Source of the DNA: JAEUKA01 sp035328405
GTDB lineage: Bacteria > Myxococcota_A > Polyangia > Palsa-1104 > JAEUJZ01
NCBI GenBank assembly: GCA_035328405.1
Contig: DAOLIT010000018.1
Span: forward strand, 14,456-78,455
Length of the DNA: 64,000 nt
Direction of reading: 5' to 3'
The position numbers and the translations under genes are program-made. The notes under the pieces are model-generated. The model saw only the letters and a program-made list of their open reading frames with translations. It was not told the origin of the DNA and did not search any database. Shown in pieces: positions 8,810-18,800 of this stretch. Positions within the stretch are counted from its first letter, which is position 1, and each line of letters opens with the position of its first letter.

Positions 8810-9511
8810 ATGTCGGAACTGACCTATGCGCTGGTCTTGCCGTTGTTTTTGGGAGCGAGGCACGCGCTGGAACCGGACCACTTGGCAGCGATGACCACGC
8901 TGCTCACCACCGAGCGAGGACGGCCTGCGGCGCTCGGAATGTGGTGGGGGGCCGGACATGCACTGTCGTTGTTTGTGGTGGCCTGTGTGCTTTCGGCGAT
9001 CGAAAAAACGCTTTCCCCAGCGTGGTCGGACCGCTGCGAATTGCTCGTAGCCGCGATGCTGGTGTTTTTGGGCGGGAAAGCAGTGCTTTCGGTCTTTGCG
9101 GCGTTTCGTGAGGGCCAAACCGGGCTCCGGCACACCCACATTCACGGACACGAGCAACACCATCATGCCGGCCCAGTTGGGCACATTCACATCGGGTGCT
9201 TCACGCTGGCGCAAAAACCGCTGTTCGTGGGGCTTGTGCATGGGCTGGCGGGTTCGGGGGCGCTCACGGCGCTGGTGTCCACAAAAATGCCCACGATGGG
9301 CCTGCGGTTGGCCTATGTCGGGCTGTTCGGCCTGGGCGCGATGCTCGGCATGGGTGCGCTTTTGGGCCTGTTTGGTTGGCCTTTTACGCAGTTTCTGCGC
9401 AACCGACCGAGCGTTTTGCAAGGGCTCACGCTGCTGGCGGGTCTCCTTTCGCTCGTGATCGGTGTGATGTTTGGTTTGGCCCATGTTCACCGGCTATGGC
9501 CGGGCGGTTAA
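8810..9511 (+). CDS. Nickel/cobalt-type permease (UreH/NicO-like) with His-rich loop
   Basis: The 233-residue protein has about six transmembrane helices. Helix 1 carries GARHALEPDHLAA, which resembles the R-H-A-x-(E/D)-x-D-H signature of nickel/cobalt permeases and UreH-type proteins. A cytoplasmic loop near residues 108-127 is extremely histidine-rich (HTHIHGHEQHHH), as expected for metal sensing or handling. The ATG is one base after the prmC stop, with GGAGG inside the end of prmC, so it is translationally linked to prmC. The direction of transport (uptake or efflux) and the metal are inference; there are no urease or hydrogenase genes in the window. Confidence 0.72.
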   Translation: MSELTYALVLPLFLGARHALEPDHLAAMTTLLTTERGRPAALGMWWGAGHALSLFVVACVLSAIEKTLSPAWSDRCELLVAAMLVFLGGKAVLSVFAAFREGQTGLRHTHIHGHEQHHHAGPVGHIHIGCFTLAQKPLFVGLVHGLAGSGALTALVSTKMPTMGLRLAYVGLFGLGAMLGMGALLGLFGWPFTQFLRNRPSVLQGLTLLAGLLSLVIGVMFGLAHVHRLWPGG

Positions 9512-9520
9512 GGTGTGCCG

Positions 9521-10768
9521 ATGCGTGTGAACCTTTTGTCTTTTTGGCTTCTGTGGTGCGCGGTACACCTGCTGTGTCCTTCGATTTCAGCGGCTCAAAC
9601 AGCGACCCAAGTCCCGGAACGACCGGCGGCTTTGTTTTGTGCTCAGGCGGGTGAAACTCCGTCGCTGAGCCTGGTTCCAGAGTTGGAAAAAAGGCTGCGC
9701 CTCGTTCAGCCCGGGCCTCTGCAAAAAGCGGCGGGCGCGGTGAAGAAGGCACAGACGGCGCTCGCGAGCCTCCGGTGTTCCGAGGCAGTGCCCGCGCTTC
9801 GACAAGCAGGTGAGGATCTTTTGGCAGAAGCGCCCTGGAAAGAAGCGCAACCTGTGTCGCGAGACGTTTTCGGTTTGCTGCTGGTGTGCGCGGATCGAAT
9901 TGGCGACGCAGAAAATGCAAGACGAGCAGCACAGGTTTTGCTTTCGCAAAAAGATCCGCTGCCTGCCGATGTGTCGTTGGTGCTCGCTCGGCATGATCCC
10001 GGTGCGGTGTTTGGGCCGATGCGCGAGCCAGTGTGGGTCGAAACCGATCCGGCGGGGGCGCTTGTATTTCGCAACGCGGAACCCGTCGGACCATCGCCTG
10101 TCGCCGTGCCCGGAGGACGGACCGACGCAGACGTGCTGACGGTCGTGTCTCCCGGTATGCGAAATGTGCGGCTTCCGCTGGGCAGTGGCGGGAAAATGTT
10201 TTTGTCTTTGCGACCCGAGGATCGCTTGCCGGTGCTACTCGATCCCGTCGCTGCGCTTCCTTTGGGCAGTGAAGAGCAAGGCAAACTCCTTGCGCAACTC
10301 GCGCAAAATCCCGTGGTGGTGACACAACTTGGGCGGCATTTGCTGTTGTTTGGACCCAAAGAGCGGCAAGGCAAACCCGTCGAACAGGAACCGCTCGTTG
10401 CTCGCGTGTATGACTTTCAGCAGCGAGCCTTTCTTCTGACCCCATCCGACATCGCCATTGGCCCGCCGCCCGCGCAAACCGAAGCTCTTCTGGCGCTGTT
10501 TTCCGCCCCCAAACCCACTGGAGCCGCCCAAACGGCGACTGCTTCGACCGGAACCGTTCCGAGCGGCACGGCCCCGATAGCAACCACGCCCGGTGCAGCT
10601 ACTGCGAAGTCCGCTCCTGCGGACAACAAATCCGGGTCCAAACTGCCGTTTGCAAAAACGCGCTGGTACACCTGGGTCATCGCGGGCGGCGTCGCCGCGC
10701 TCATCGCCGGTTTGCTCATCGCCGAGCGGTTTTCGTCTGAAAAAATCACCGTAACCGCCACGCACTGA
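9521..10768 (+). CDS. Exported membrane-anchored protein with PEGA-like segment
   Basis: The 415-residue product has an N-terminal signal peptide ending around ISAAQ, a helical region of about 130 residues rich in Ala, Leu and Lys, and a beta-rich stretch (V-W-V-E-T-D-P-A-G-A-L-V-F) that resembles a PEGA domain. Then comes a Thr/Ala/Pro-rich linker (about 325-375) and a C-terminal transmembrane helix near residues 385-405. The architecture suggests a periplasmic protein tethered at its C-terminus. I do not recognise a specific family. The start could be the GTG two codons upstream. It lies 9 bases after the permease gene. Confidence 0.7.
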   Translation: MRVNLLSFWLLWCAVHLLCPSISAAQTATQVPERPAALFCAQAGETPSLSLVPELEKRLRLVQPGPLQKAAGAVKKAQTALASLRCSEAVPALRQAGEDLLAEAPWKEAQPVSRDVFGLLLVCADRIGDAENARRAAQVLLSQKDPLPADVSLVLARHDPGAVFGPMREPVWVETDPAGALVFRNAEPVGPSPVAVPGGRTDADVLTVVSPGMRNVRLPLGSGGKMFLSLRPEDRLPVLLDPVAALPLGSEEQGKLLAQLAQNPVVVTQLGRHLLLFGPKERQGKPVEQEPLVARVYDFQQRAFLLTPSDIAIGPPPAQTEALLALFSAPKPTGAAQTATASTGTVPSGTAPIATTPGAATAKSAPADNKSGSKLPFAKTRWYTWVIAGGVAALIAGLLIAERFSSEKITVTATH

Positions 10769-10794
10769 CCGACGCGAATCGCCAGTTCTTTTTC

Positions 10795-11493
10795 CTATTG
10801 GGCAGGGGAAGCGGGGCCGCTGCGCACGGGGATGCGAAACCACCCTGTGAGTGTTCCTGCGACATCGGGAACGACCGCGCCGCCCGCCTGTTCACGCTGA
10901 GCCCGCAGATCTTCCACTGAAACGACGATGTTACCGGCGACCGTTTGCCCCACCGAAAGGCCCAATTCCGAAAACAGCACATGACCTCGCAGCGACGGTT
11001 GTGCTTGGGGATATCGGCAAGTGTTGTTGAGCAGAAGACCGGCTTTCACCGACGCATCGGGATCGCCGGGCAAAGGTGCCGTCGTGGTCCCGACCGGAGG
11101 CGGCACAATCGGCACGCCCGGTTTGCCTTGTGCGAGAGCGGTCTCCTGCATCAATGCAAGTTTGCTGACGTCATGCACGAGCAGTTCAAAACCGTCCGAC
11201 CGTTCGAGTTTGGTGGACCCTCGCTGCATGCGCAGAAGCAACCGGTCTGTGGAACGCTCGTCGGGATGGAAGCCGCTGCGAATGCCGTGAACCACTTCGA
11301 CGTAAAAATGCTCGGGTTTCAGGTCAAATTCGGGCCAGACCGAGGGCGCGTACACCGAGCCCGCTGCCGTCGGGTCAAGTGTCGGACAGCCGCGCAAAAA
11401 CAGCGTCCCCGACAGCGCGCCCTCTCCGCTGCCCTCGCAACCGGAAGCCCAAGCGATACACAACGCAAAACAAAGAACGGCACTCCGACGCAT
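10795..11493 (-). CDS. Lipoprotein of unknown function
   Basis: The 232-residue product begins with a type II signal sequence whose lipobox is W-A-S-G-C, giving a lipidated Cys19. The mature protein is mainly beta-strand by appearance, with a Pro/Thr/Ala-rich stretch in the middle, and carries three further cysteines that could form a disulfide. I recognise no domain. It is the last gene of a leftward series (preT, preA, glycosyltransferase, lipoprotein), but an 87-base gap before it leaves room for its own promoter. Confidence 0.72.
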   Translation of the reverse strand: MRRSAVLCFALCIAWASGCEGSGEGALSGTLFLRGCPTLDPTAAGSVYAPSVWPEFDLKPEHFYVEVVHGIRSGFHPDERSTDRLLLRMQRGSTKLERSDGFELLVHDVSKLALMQETALAQGKPGVPIVPPPVGTTTAPLPGDPDASVKAGLLLNNTCRYPQAQPSLRGHVLFSELGLSVGQTVAGNIVVSVEDLRAQREQAGGAVVPDVAGTLTGWFRIPVRSGPASPAQ

Positions 11494-11580
11494 TCTTTGT
11501 TTCTACCACGACCTACACGACGCAAAAGGCTCGTTTTGCGCCGACCTCGGTTGCGCCAACCGAGGCCAGCACGAACGCCG

Positions 11581-13080
11581 CTACTTTGAAATGCGCAGGC
11601 TGCCCCCGCCAACCCACAAAAGGCCTGCGCCGATGAGCGCGCCAAAACCGAGCGCCGTCAGATATTCCCCGCGCACAAACAACCACAGCGACATACCGAC
11701 ATAGGCCACACCGGCAAGCACCTCGATGCGGGCCAGTTTCGACAGCACCGGGCGGTAGGACTCCGATTTCGTTTCTTGACCCCCGGTTTTCGGCGTCCGC
11801 ACAAACACCGCCGTGTTTCGATTTTGGAACACGCCGCGCAGTAGTTCGACGGAAAGAGCCACACAAAGACCCATCGAAAGCGCCATGACAACAGGCGAAA
11901 GCACGACGGCCTCGATGGCCGAACGCCCAAGCCTGCGCAGCGCAGCGCCGTAATATGTGGAAAGCGAGACCCACAGGACCAGCACGGCGGCGAAAAGACC
12001 TCCCGGTGGCGCCATCAGCCCGTGCAACAGCCCGAGCGGCGCGAGCGGCAAAAACAGAAGCGACAACGCCAGGTAAGGCTGGCGAACGTGCCGCAAAAGA
12101 TGCAGCGACATCGCGCCGCGTTCCGCAAGCGACCGGCCCGGCAAGAGGATTCGGCCAAGCAGGCTCCGCAACACCTGCGCATTTCCGAGTACCCAGCGTT
12201 TTTGTTGGTTCCGAAACGCAGCCATCGAACCAGGCAATTCCGTCGGTACAGCCAGCGTCGGCATCGTCAACAGGTCGTACCCCACAAGCCTCACGCGGTA
12301 CGACAAATCCAAGTCTTCTGTGACCGAGGCCGCCTGCCTGCCATCGCCACCCACCCAACCATTCGCCTCGACGAGCGCGGCCTTGCGAAACACGCCTCCC
12401 GAGCCGTTGAACTGCACCGGCTGGTTGTGTGCGGACAGATACGCCTGCTCGACCAAAAACAGACCGTGCAGAATCAACGCCTGCACTCGAGTCAGCAGCG
12501 AATCCGTCTCATTCAAAAACGACCACCTCGCCTGCACAAACGCGAGCTTTTTCCTCGCCAAAAGATGCGGCACCGTTCGACGCAAAAAATCCTGAGGAGG
12601 CACAAAATCCACATCGAATACCGCGACAAATTCCCCGACCGCCAGCGGCAGCGCAAAATCCAAATGCCCCGCTTTGAAGTTGGTTCGGTCCGGCCTCCGC
12701 ACGACCGAAATGTGGAAACCGACATTCGCCAGCCGCATGATTTCGGCATCCACGACCCGAGTGGTCTCGTCGCCCTCGTCGGAATCGTCGAGCACCTGGA
12801 TTTGCAAACGGTCGCGCGGCCAATCGAGCGCGCACGCCGCCCGAATCGCCCGCGCCGCCAAAAAACGCTCGTTGCGCATCGGGAGCTGGACCGTCACAAG
12901 CGGCAGGTCTTGCTCAGGGCACGACGGCGCTTCCCGCACCCCGACCGACAACGGCTTGTTGAGCGCCCACAGCCCCAACCGCAACAGGTGAACGCTCGCA
13001 GCAAGCAGCAAAAGCCACAGGCACAAAAGCAACAGCGAGAGCCCAAACTGAGCGACGGTCAGAAGCGTTTGCGGCATCAT
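11581..13080 (-). CDS. Membrane family 2 glycosyltransferase, cellulose synthase-like
   Basis: This 499-residue inner-membrane processive-type glycosyltransferase has an N-terminal transmembrane helix and then a GT-A domain. The processive GT2 signatures are present: LDDSDEGDE (nucleotide binding), FDVDF (D-x-D type metal site), SVTEDLDLSYR (the TED catalytic base) and QQKRWVLG (Q-x-x-R-W). Four or more C-terminal helices follow. It resembles beta-glycan synthases such as cellulose or glucomannan synthase-like enzymes. No PilZ domain or BcsB-like partner is visible. It starts 5 bases after preA with no clear Shine-Dalgarno, so it is probably translated by coupling, although a link to pyrimidine metabolism makes no obvious sense. 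Confidence 0.87.
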   Translation of the reverse strand: MMPQTLLTVAQFGLSLLLLCLWLLLLAASVHLLRLGLWALNKPLSVGVREAPSCPEQDLPLVTVQLPMRNERFLAARAIRAACALDWPRDRLQIQVLDDSDEGDETTRVVDAEIMRLANVGFHISVVRRPDRTNFKAGHLDFALPLAVGEFVAVFDVDFVPPQDFLRRTVPHLLARKKLAFVQARWSFLNETDSLLTRVQALILHGLFLVEQAYLSAHNQPVQFNGSGGVFRKAALVEANGWVGGDGRQAASVTEDLDLSYRVRLVGYDLLTMPTLAVPTELPGSMAAFRNQQKRWVLGNAQVLRSLLGRILLPGRSLAERGAMSLHLLRHVRQPYLALSLLFLPLAPLGLLHGLMAPPGGLFAAVLVLWVSLSTYYGAALRRLGRSAIEAVVLSPVVMALSMGLCVALSVELLRGVFQNRNTAVFVRTPKTGGQETKSESYRPVLSKLARIEVLAGVAYVGMSLWLFVRGEYLTALGFGALIGAGLLWVGGGSLRISK

Positions 13081-13085
13081 CGCGT

Positions 13086-14372
13086 TCAGGCGTCGTGACG
13101 ATTGGACCGAATGTGCGGGGAAAGCGACGGGTTTTTGCTGTATTCAGGCCAGGTCAGTCGCTCGTCGCCAAATTCATCAATACGCTGCATCGTGATGCAG
13201 TGCTCCACGGGACACACCAAACTACATAGGTTACATCCAACGCACTTGTGGGACAGGATCTCGACGTGGGTTCGTCCGCGCGCGTCCGGCCTCGCGTCAA
13301 TCGCCTGATGCGCGCCGTCTTGGCACGCCGCGTAGCAGACGCCGCAACCGATGCACTTTTCTTGGTCGATGTGCGCAATCACGCGGTAATTCAAGTTGAG
13401 TTGGTCCCATCTTTTGTACGCTGGCAGGCTGCGCCCGCAAAGGTCCGCCACCGACGAGATTCCCTTTTGGTCTAGGTAACTCGAAAGACCGTCGATCATG
13501 TCCAGCACGATGCGGAAACCGTGGTGCATCACCGCCGTACACACCTGCACCGTCTTGGCCCCGAGCAGGATAAATTCGACCGCATCGCGCCAACTTCCGA
13601 TTCCGCCGATGCCAGAAATCGGCAAATCCACCGCCTGAGCCACCTGTGCGACCATCGCGAGCGCAATCGGCTTCACCGCCGGGCCACAATACCCACCATG
13701 CGCTGAAGCTCCGTGGACCATCGGGCGGGGCACGAATGTGTCCAAGTCGATTCCCGTCACGGAATTGATCGTGTTGATGAGCGAAACCGCATCTGCTCCA
13801 CCCTGTTTGGCGGCCCGCGCCGGGAACGACACGTCGGTGATGTTCGGCGTCAGTTTCACGATGACCGGCGTTTTCGCGACTTCTTTCACCCATTCGACGA
13901 TTTGACGTGTGTATTCCGGAACTTGTCCGACGGCAGAACCCATGCCGCGTTCACTCATTCCGTGCGGACAGCCGAAATTGAGTTCCAACCCATCCGCACC
14001 AGCGTCCTCGGCCCGTCGCACCATGTCGTGCCAAATTTCGCGCTTCGATTCGACCATCAGCGACACGACCAGCGCGTGCTTGGGATACCGTTTTTTCACC
14101 TGCGAAATCTCGCGAAAACTCACGTCGAGCGGCCTGTCGGTGATGAGTTCGATGTTGTTCAGACCCATCATCCGATGACCGCCGTAATCCAGCGACGAAT
14201 ACCTCGACGAGACGTTCACAATCGGCTGCCCGAGCGTCTTCCACACCGCGCCGCCCCAACCCACGTCGAAGGCGCGCATGATTTGATCTCCCGTGTTCGT
14301 GGGCGGGGCCGAGGCCAGCCAGAACGGATTGGGCGATTTGATTCCACAAAAATCGACGGACAGATCGGCCAT
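13086..14372 (-). CDS. preA: NAD-dependent dihydropyrimidine dehydrogenase subunit PreA
   Basis: PreA reduces uracil and thymine to their dihydro forms. The 428-residue protein has a dihydroorotate dehydrogenase-like FMN barrel (1-330) with the catalytic cysteine in NFGCPHGM. A C-terminal ferredoxin domain carries two [4Fe-4S] motifs, CIGCGVCYAAC and CVGCNLCSLVCP. The start is supported by GGAGGAATTCGCG directly before the ATG, only 17 bases after the preT stop, so the two subunits are co-translated. Together with PreT and the dihydropyrimidinase at 38.5-39.9 kb it supplies the first two steps of reductive pyrimidine degradation. Confidence 0.94.
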   Translation of the reverse strand: MADLSVDFCGIKSPNPFWLASAPPTNTGDQIMRAFDVGWGGAVWKTLGQPIVNVSSRYSSLDYGGHRMMGLNNIELITDRPLDVSFREISQVKKRYPKHALVVSLMVESKREIWHDMVRRAEDAGADGLELNFGCPHGMSERGMGSAVGQVPEYTRQIVEWVKEVAKTPVIVKLTPNITDVSFPARAAKQGGADAVSLINTINSVTGIDLDTFVPRPMVHGASAHGGYCGPAVKPIALAMVAQVAQAVDLPISGIGGIGSWRDAVEFILLGAKTVQVCTAVMHHGFRIVLDMIDGLSSYLDQKGISSVADLCGRSLPAYKRWDQLNLNYRVIAHIDQEKCIGCGVCYAACQDGAHQAIDARPDARGRTHVEILSHKCVGCNLCSLVCPVEHCITMQRIDEFGDERLTWPEYSKNPSLSPHIRSNRHDA

Positions 14373-14389
14373 CGCGAATTCCTCCGACG

Positions 14390-15715
14390 CTAAAGCGCGT
14401 TCCTTTGTTTTGAAAACAGGTCAGCCGCAATCGTTTGCGCTGTGCGTCGTCCGGCGGCCACCGCGTGTACGACTTCCTCTCCCCCCGACACACAATCGCC
14501 TCCTGAAAAATAGCGAGGATCGGACGTGCGTCCGTCGGCGTCCGCGACAACTTGGTTCCCGTCGAGCTTCACGGGAAGTTCCTTCAAAAGTTCGGTTCCC
14601 TTTTGGCCCGTCGCGCGAATCACCAAATCGGCAGGCAGCGTTTCCAGCTTCTGGCCCCCGTCGGGAACTTTCCGGCCAAACTCCAACCCTGCGATCCGGC
14701 TCGCTCGACGAGTCGTCCCTCGAGATGGGCCGACGACGCGGTGAGGCACAGCAAACAGCACAAGTTCCGCGCCGTGTTGCGTGGCCAATTCGACTTCGTG
14801 CGGATACGCCGACATTTGTTCACGCCCGCGACGATACACAAGCCAAGCTTTCGCAGCACCCGAGCGCATGGCCTGCGTCGCAACATCCATCGCCGTGTTT
14901 CCGCCGCCGATGACCGCGACTTTCGCGCCCAGCAGCGCCTCGAAAACCTCGGTGTCGCCGCGTTTTAGCGCAGAAATGAAGTCGAGCGCATCCCAAACAC
15001 CCGGAAGCTGCTCTCCCTCGATGGAGATGTTGGGAATCGCACCCAAGCCCACACCGACAAAAATCGCGTCGTGTCGGCGTTCAAGTTCGCTCACGGAAAC
15101 GTCTTTTCCGACGCGAACCCCGCATTGAATGCGAACGCCCGCCGAAACCAGCCACGCGATTTCTTTTGCGACAAACTCCGGCGTGACTTTGTACTGCGCG
15201 ATGCCCGACGCATTGAGTCCGCCCGGCACGTCCGATGCTTCGTAAATCACGGACTCCACGCCCAACCGCAGCAATTCCGCCGCACAAGCAAGGCCCGACG
15301 GGCCCGCGCCGATGATTCCGACCGAACCCGATCGTTTGGTACCTGCGACGAGGACGGGTTGTCCTGTGTCCATCGCGAAGTCTGTTGCGTGTCGCTGCAA
15401 AGGACCTATCGCAATCGGCTTGTGTTGGTCATTGAGCACACACGCACCTTCACACAGGACCTCTGTCGGACAAACTCGCGCGCAGGTAGCGCCGAGGATG
15501 TTCGCAGACAGGATCGTTCTCGCGGCACCACCGGGATTTCCGGTCGCAATTTGCCGGATGAACAACGGCACGTCGATGCGCGTCGGGCAGGCTCGCATGC
15601 ACGGCGCGTCATAGCAGAACAAACAACGATTGGCCTCGGAAAGGGCCTCATCCAGAGACAGTCGTGGCCGAAGCTCCTTGGCGAGTGCCTTGCGATGAAA
15701 ACTGTCGGGCATCAT
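14390..15715 (-). CDS. preT: Dihydropyrimidine dehydrogenase NAD-binding subunit PreT
   Basis: This 441-residue flavoprotein passes electrons from NADH to PreA. An N-terminal Fe-S domain has cysteine pairs in CLFCYDAPCMRACP and CARVCPTEVLCEGAC. It is followed by an FAD-binding GIIGAGPSGLA motif and an NAD-binding VIGGGNTAMDVA motif, as in the glutamate synthase small subunit family. The order PreT-PreA matches known operons. Two adjacent ATG codons (15715, 15712) are possible starts. There is no Shine-Dalgarno, but a TAGTTT hexamer ends seven bases upstream. An open frame reaching 16081 lies over the end of the Omp85 gene and was rejected. Confidence 0.92.
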   Translation of the reverse strand: MMPDSFHRKALAKELRPRLSLDEALSEANRCLFCYDAPCMRACPTRIDVPLFIRQIATGNPGGAARTILSANILGATCARVCPTEVLCEGACVLNDQHKPIAIGPLQRHATDFAMDTGQPVLVAGTKRSGSVGIIGAGPSGLACAAELLRLGVESVIYEASDVPGGLNASGIAQYKVTPEFVAKEIAWLVSAGVRIQCGVRVGKDVSVSELERRHDAIFVGVGLGAIPNISIEGEQLPGVWDALDFISALKRGDTEVFEALLGAKVAVIGGGNTAMDVATQAMRSGAAKAWLVYRRGREQMSAYPHEVELATQHGAELVLFAVPHRVVGPSRGTTRRASRIAGLEFGRKVPDGGQKLETLPADLVIRATGQKGTELLKELPVKLDGNQVVADADGRTSDPRYFSGGDCVSGGEEVVHAVAAGRRTAQTIAADLFSKQRNAL

Positions 15716-15876
15716 GTCAGGGAAACTACCACGAGCGCGCACCCTCAAACGAACGAAAAGAGCATCAAAACAGCGCCGAAGGGAACAGAAAGCCCCCTGT
15801 TGGTTTTTGGAACAGAAGTCGCCGCGAAATCGCCGGTGCTGTTGTTGCTGACGAAAGGGCGGCCTAGCAGGAGTTT

Positions 15877-18800
15877 TTACAGCGAAATGGGCATGCCCCA
15901 ATTGAAGTGGATGCGACCGGGAAAATGGGAATACCACGGTTCTTTTTTCCAGCGTTCCGACTGGATGAGCGTGTCCTGGCCCGGAAGAGTCAGCGGGAAA
16001 GCGTAGTCGAGCGACAACGAACCAAATTGCGTGAGCAAGCGAACCAGAGAAATTCCGACCGAAAAGCGAACATCGTTCCACTTGATGCGCTGGGCACCGT
16101 CAAAAACGGCACCTGTATCAACAAACAACGCGCCAACCCAGGGCCAACCGCCGATTTTGGGAGTGATCGCAAATTCCCACTCGATTTGCGAAAGAAACCG
16201 AGCGTCTCCACCGACGGGAACGACGCGATAACCACGATCTCCCGGCAAAGGACCCACGGGCGACTGTACAGCCTCTGCACGAAGTGCGTCGGGGTCGTAC
16301 CCCCGAGTCGAACTATCGCCGCCCGCGTAAAACCGTTCGACGACGGGCAAGCCAGGACGAACCAACGGAATCCCATAGTTGATTCGGAGGTTCATTTTCC
16401 AATTGAAGCGCTTCATTCCAAACGGCCAGCCGTCCTCGGGCCGCAACAATGGACCGAACGGTCGCAAGACCACCGCCTGACCCGCAAACGACACAAAACT
16501 GCTGTTCACATTCCCCTGCGAGATTGCACAACACAGTGCTGCGGTCATTTGGGCCGACAGCAAGAAGCCACTGACGGGCATGAGTGGATTTGTTGGCACA
16601 GGCAAATTGCGTCGCAAAAGCGCCGGTGCTTCAAAACCGACGCGACGATCCCAAACCACACCGACGGATGCCTTCAACGACTGGGTACGATCACCGTCGA
16701 AGTTTACGTCTGCTGTCCCCTCGCTTCGGTACAGCGGGACCAAAATTTGGCTGATGTTGAATTCCAGCCGACCGAACACGCGCAGGGTAGGTGGAAGTCT
16801 GCGTCCTTGCTCGTCTGTGCGAGCCACGAATCGGGTCAGTTCGGCATTTGCGCCATAAGAAGTGACCTGCCCGATGCTGTACGTGTTTTCGTTTCGCCAA
16901 AAACCGCGCACGTCGAGCCGCACAAACGGATTCCACAACCGTGGGGCCGCAATTCGCGCAAGAAGCGACTGCACTCGAATGCCAAGTTCGCCACGCAACT
17001 CGACTTCGGTGCCTGTTCCCAAGAGATTCCGCCAAGTGTAGTTGGCGGACGAATACAACGGGTTGTCCGTCGAAACACCCACATAGATTCCTAGTTCCCC
17101 CGAGTTGTCGTAGCGTTCCGTGACCTCGATCAGCACGGGCACAGGATTGCGACGCAACTGCCAGCTTTTTTGGCGAGCCTCCAGACGATACTCATCGGTT
17201 TCTCCTGGATTTGGAATGACTCGCACCGACGAAAAAATCTGACGCCCAATCAGGTTTTGTTCCGCTTCGAGCAGTTTGTCGCGGTTAAAAACGTCGCCCT
17301 CTTTGAACGGCAAGTCGCGACGGACGATGCTCTCTCTTGTGACGAAATTGCCCCGAATGACGATCGGGCCAAATTTCACCGTTTCCTTCGTCGTGACAAC
17401 CCACCGCAGCGTGACTTTCGTGTGGTCTTTGTTCCAACTGGACTGTGTGGGATCAATCACCGCATACGGATGCCCCAGCGAAGCAAGCTGCTCGTGAAGC
17501 CTCAACTTGTCCGCGATCATCGCCTCGGCGGTGTAGGCCGTTCCTGAATGAAGCTGCAAACCCTGCAAAATCTGCTGCGCGTTGAGCCCGCTCGAATCCG
17601 AAAAGGACAACGCCACATCCGCAACTTCCTCGCGCGGGCCTTCGTCCACCTCGAAACGGACGTACAAGTCCCCTCGGGTAGTGCTGTCGTCGAGCGCCGT
17701 CTGAATTCCCAACAAACCTGCGCTTTTGAGCGCTTCTTTTGACCGCGCCACGTAGACGGAAATCTGTGCCAGGGGAAAGCCCTCTCGACGATAAAAATCC
17801 TCTAGATGTGCGACATCTTGGGAAAGGGCCACCGCAGAAGCAAACCCTCCCTCGCCCAAACCAATCACGCCCAGCCGAGGATATCTGCGGGTGCGCACTT
17901 GCTCTTCCAGACGACTAGGGGGATACGAAAGCGGCTTCGCAGATGGCCCCGACACAAACTCGATGTCTCGAACCTTCAACTGCGGACCTTCATGAATCAA
18001 AAAATCGACTTCAACCGGATCGCCCGACCGATTCCGCCATCGCCACTTCACACGCGCATCAAAAAAGCCTTTTTGTTGGTACAGCCGATGCAGATTTCGC
18101 GCGCTTTCGTCGAGTTCATTCGCGCTGTAGTAGTTGTCCCGAAAAATCGTCACCACCGAGCGCAACTCCGAAACAGAAAGCTCCTTGCGCCCGACGAAGT
18201 GCAGTTCGACGCGCTTTCGTTCCTCGATGGCCAGGTCAAGATCCACCACTCTCTCTTTTGAGTTTGGGTACACCTCTCGGCGCGCAATCCTGACACCTGC
18301 GTAGCCCTTGTCTTGGTAGTGATCGACCAATCGCTTGATGTCTTCATTGATGCGCTCGGTGCTCGTACGGCCAAACCAGAGGCAGCAGTGCTCAAAAAAA
18401 CCCCTCAATTCGAGCGGTGAAAGCAGTTTGACGCCCTCGCTGCGGATGTTGCCGAATCGATACCGGAGTCTCCACAACCCGGTGTTTAGCCGTACCGAAA
18501 TGCGCACCGAGACTTGCTCGGGTCTGTCCGGTGCCCATTCCAGAGCAAAATCCGCCGTGGCATCGTAGTACCCCGTGCGTCGAAGAAAGTTCACAAGCTC
18601 TCTTTCTTGCCGACGCATTTCCGCCGTGAGTGCTTCTCCCTCGGGAAGGCGATAGCCAGGCCGCCACGTAACAAAACTGAGGATCTCCCACTCGAAGATC
18701 GGCCAGTTGCCCGTCACATATATTCGACGGACCGTCCTCATGGGCCGCACAGAGATTGCAAGTGTCGTCGAGCCCACCGTCGAATACGTGGCCTGGTATC

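Noticed and set aside
15784..15810. Possible terminator hairpin (AACAG...CTGTT followed by GGTTTTTGG)
   Set aside because: The stem is only five mostly A-T pairs. The T-run lies on the plus strand, where no gene ends, and no T-run follows on the minus strand.
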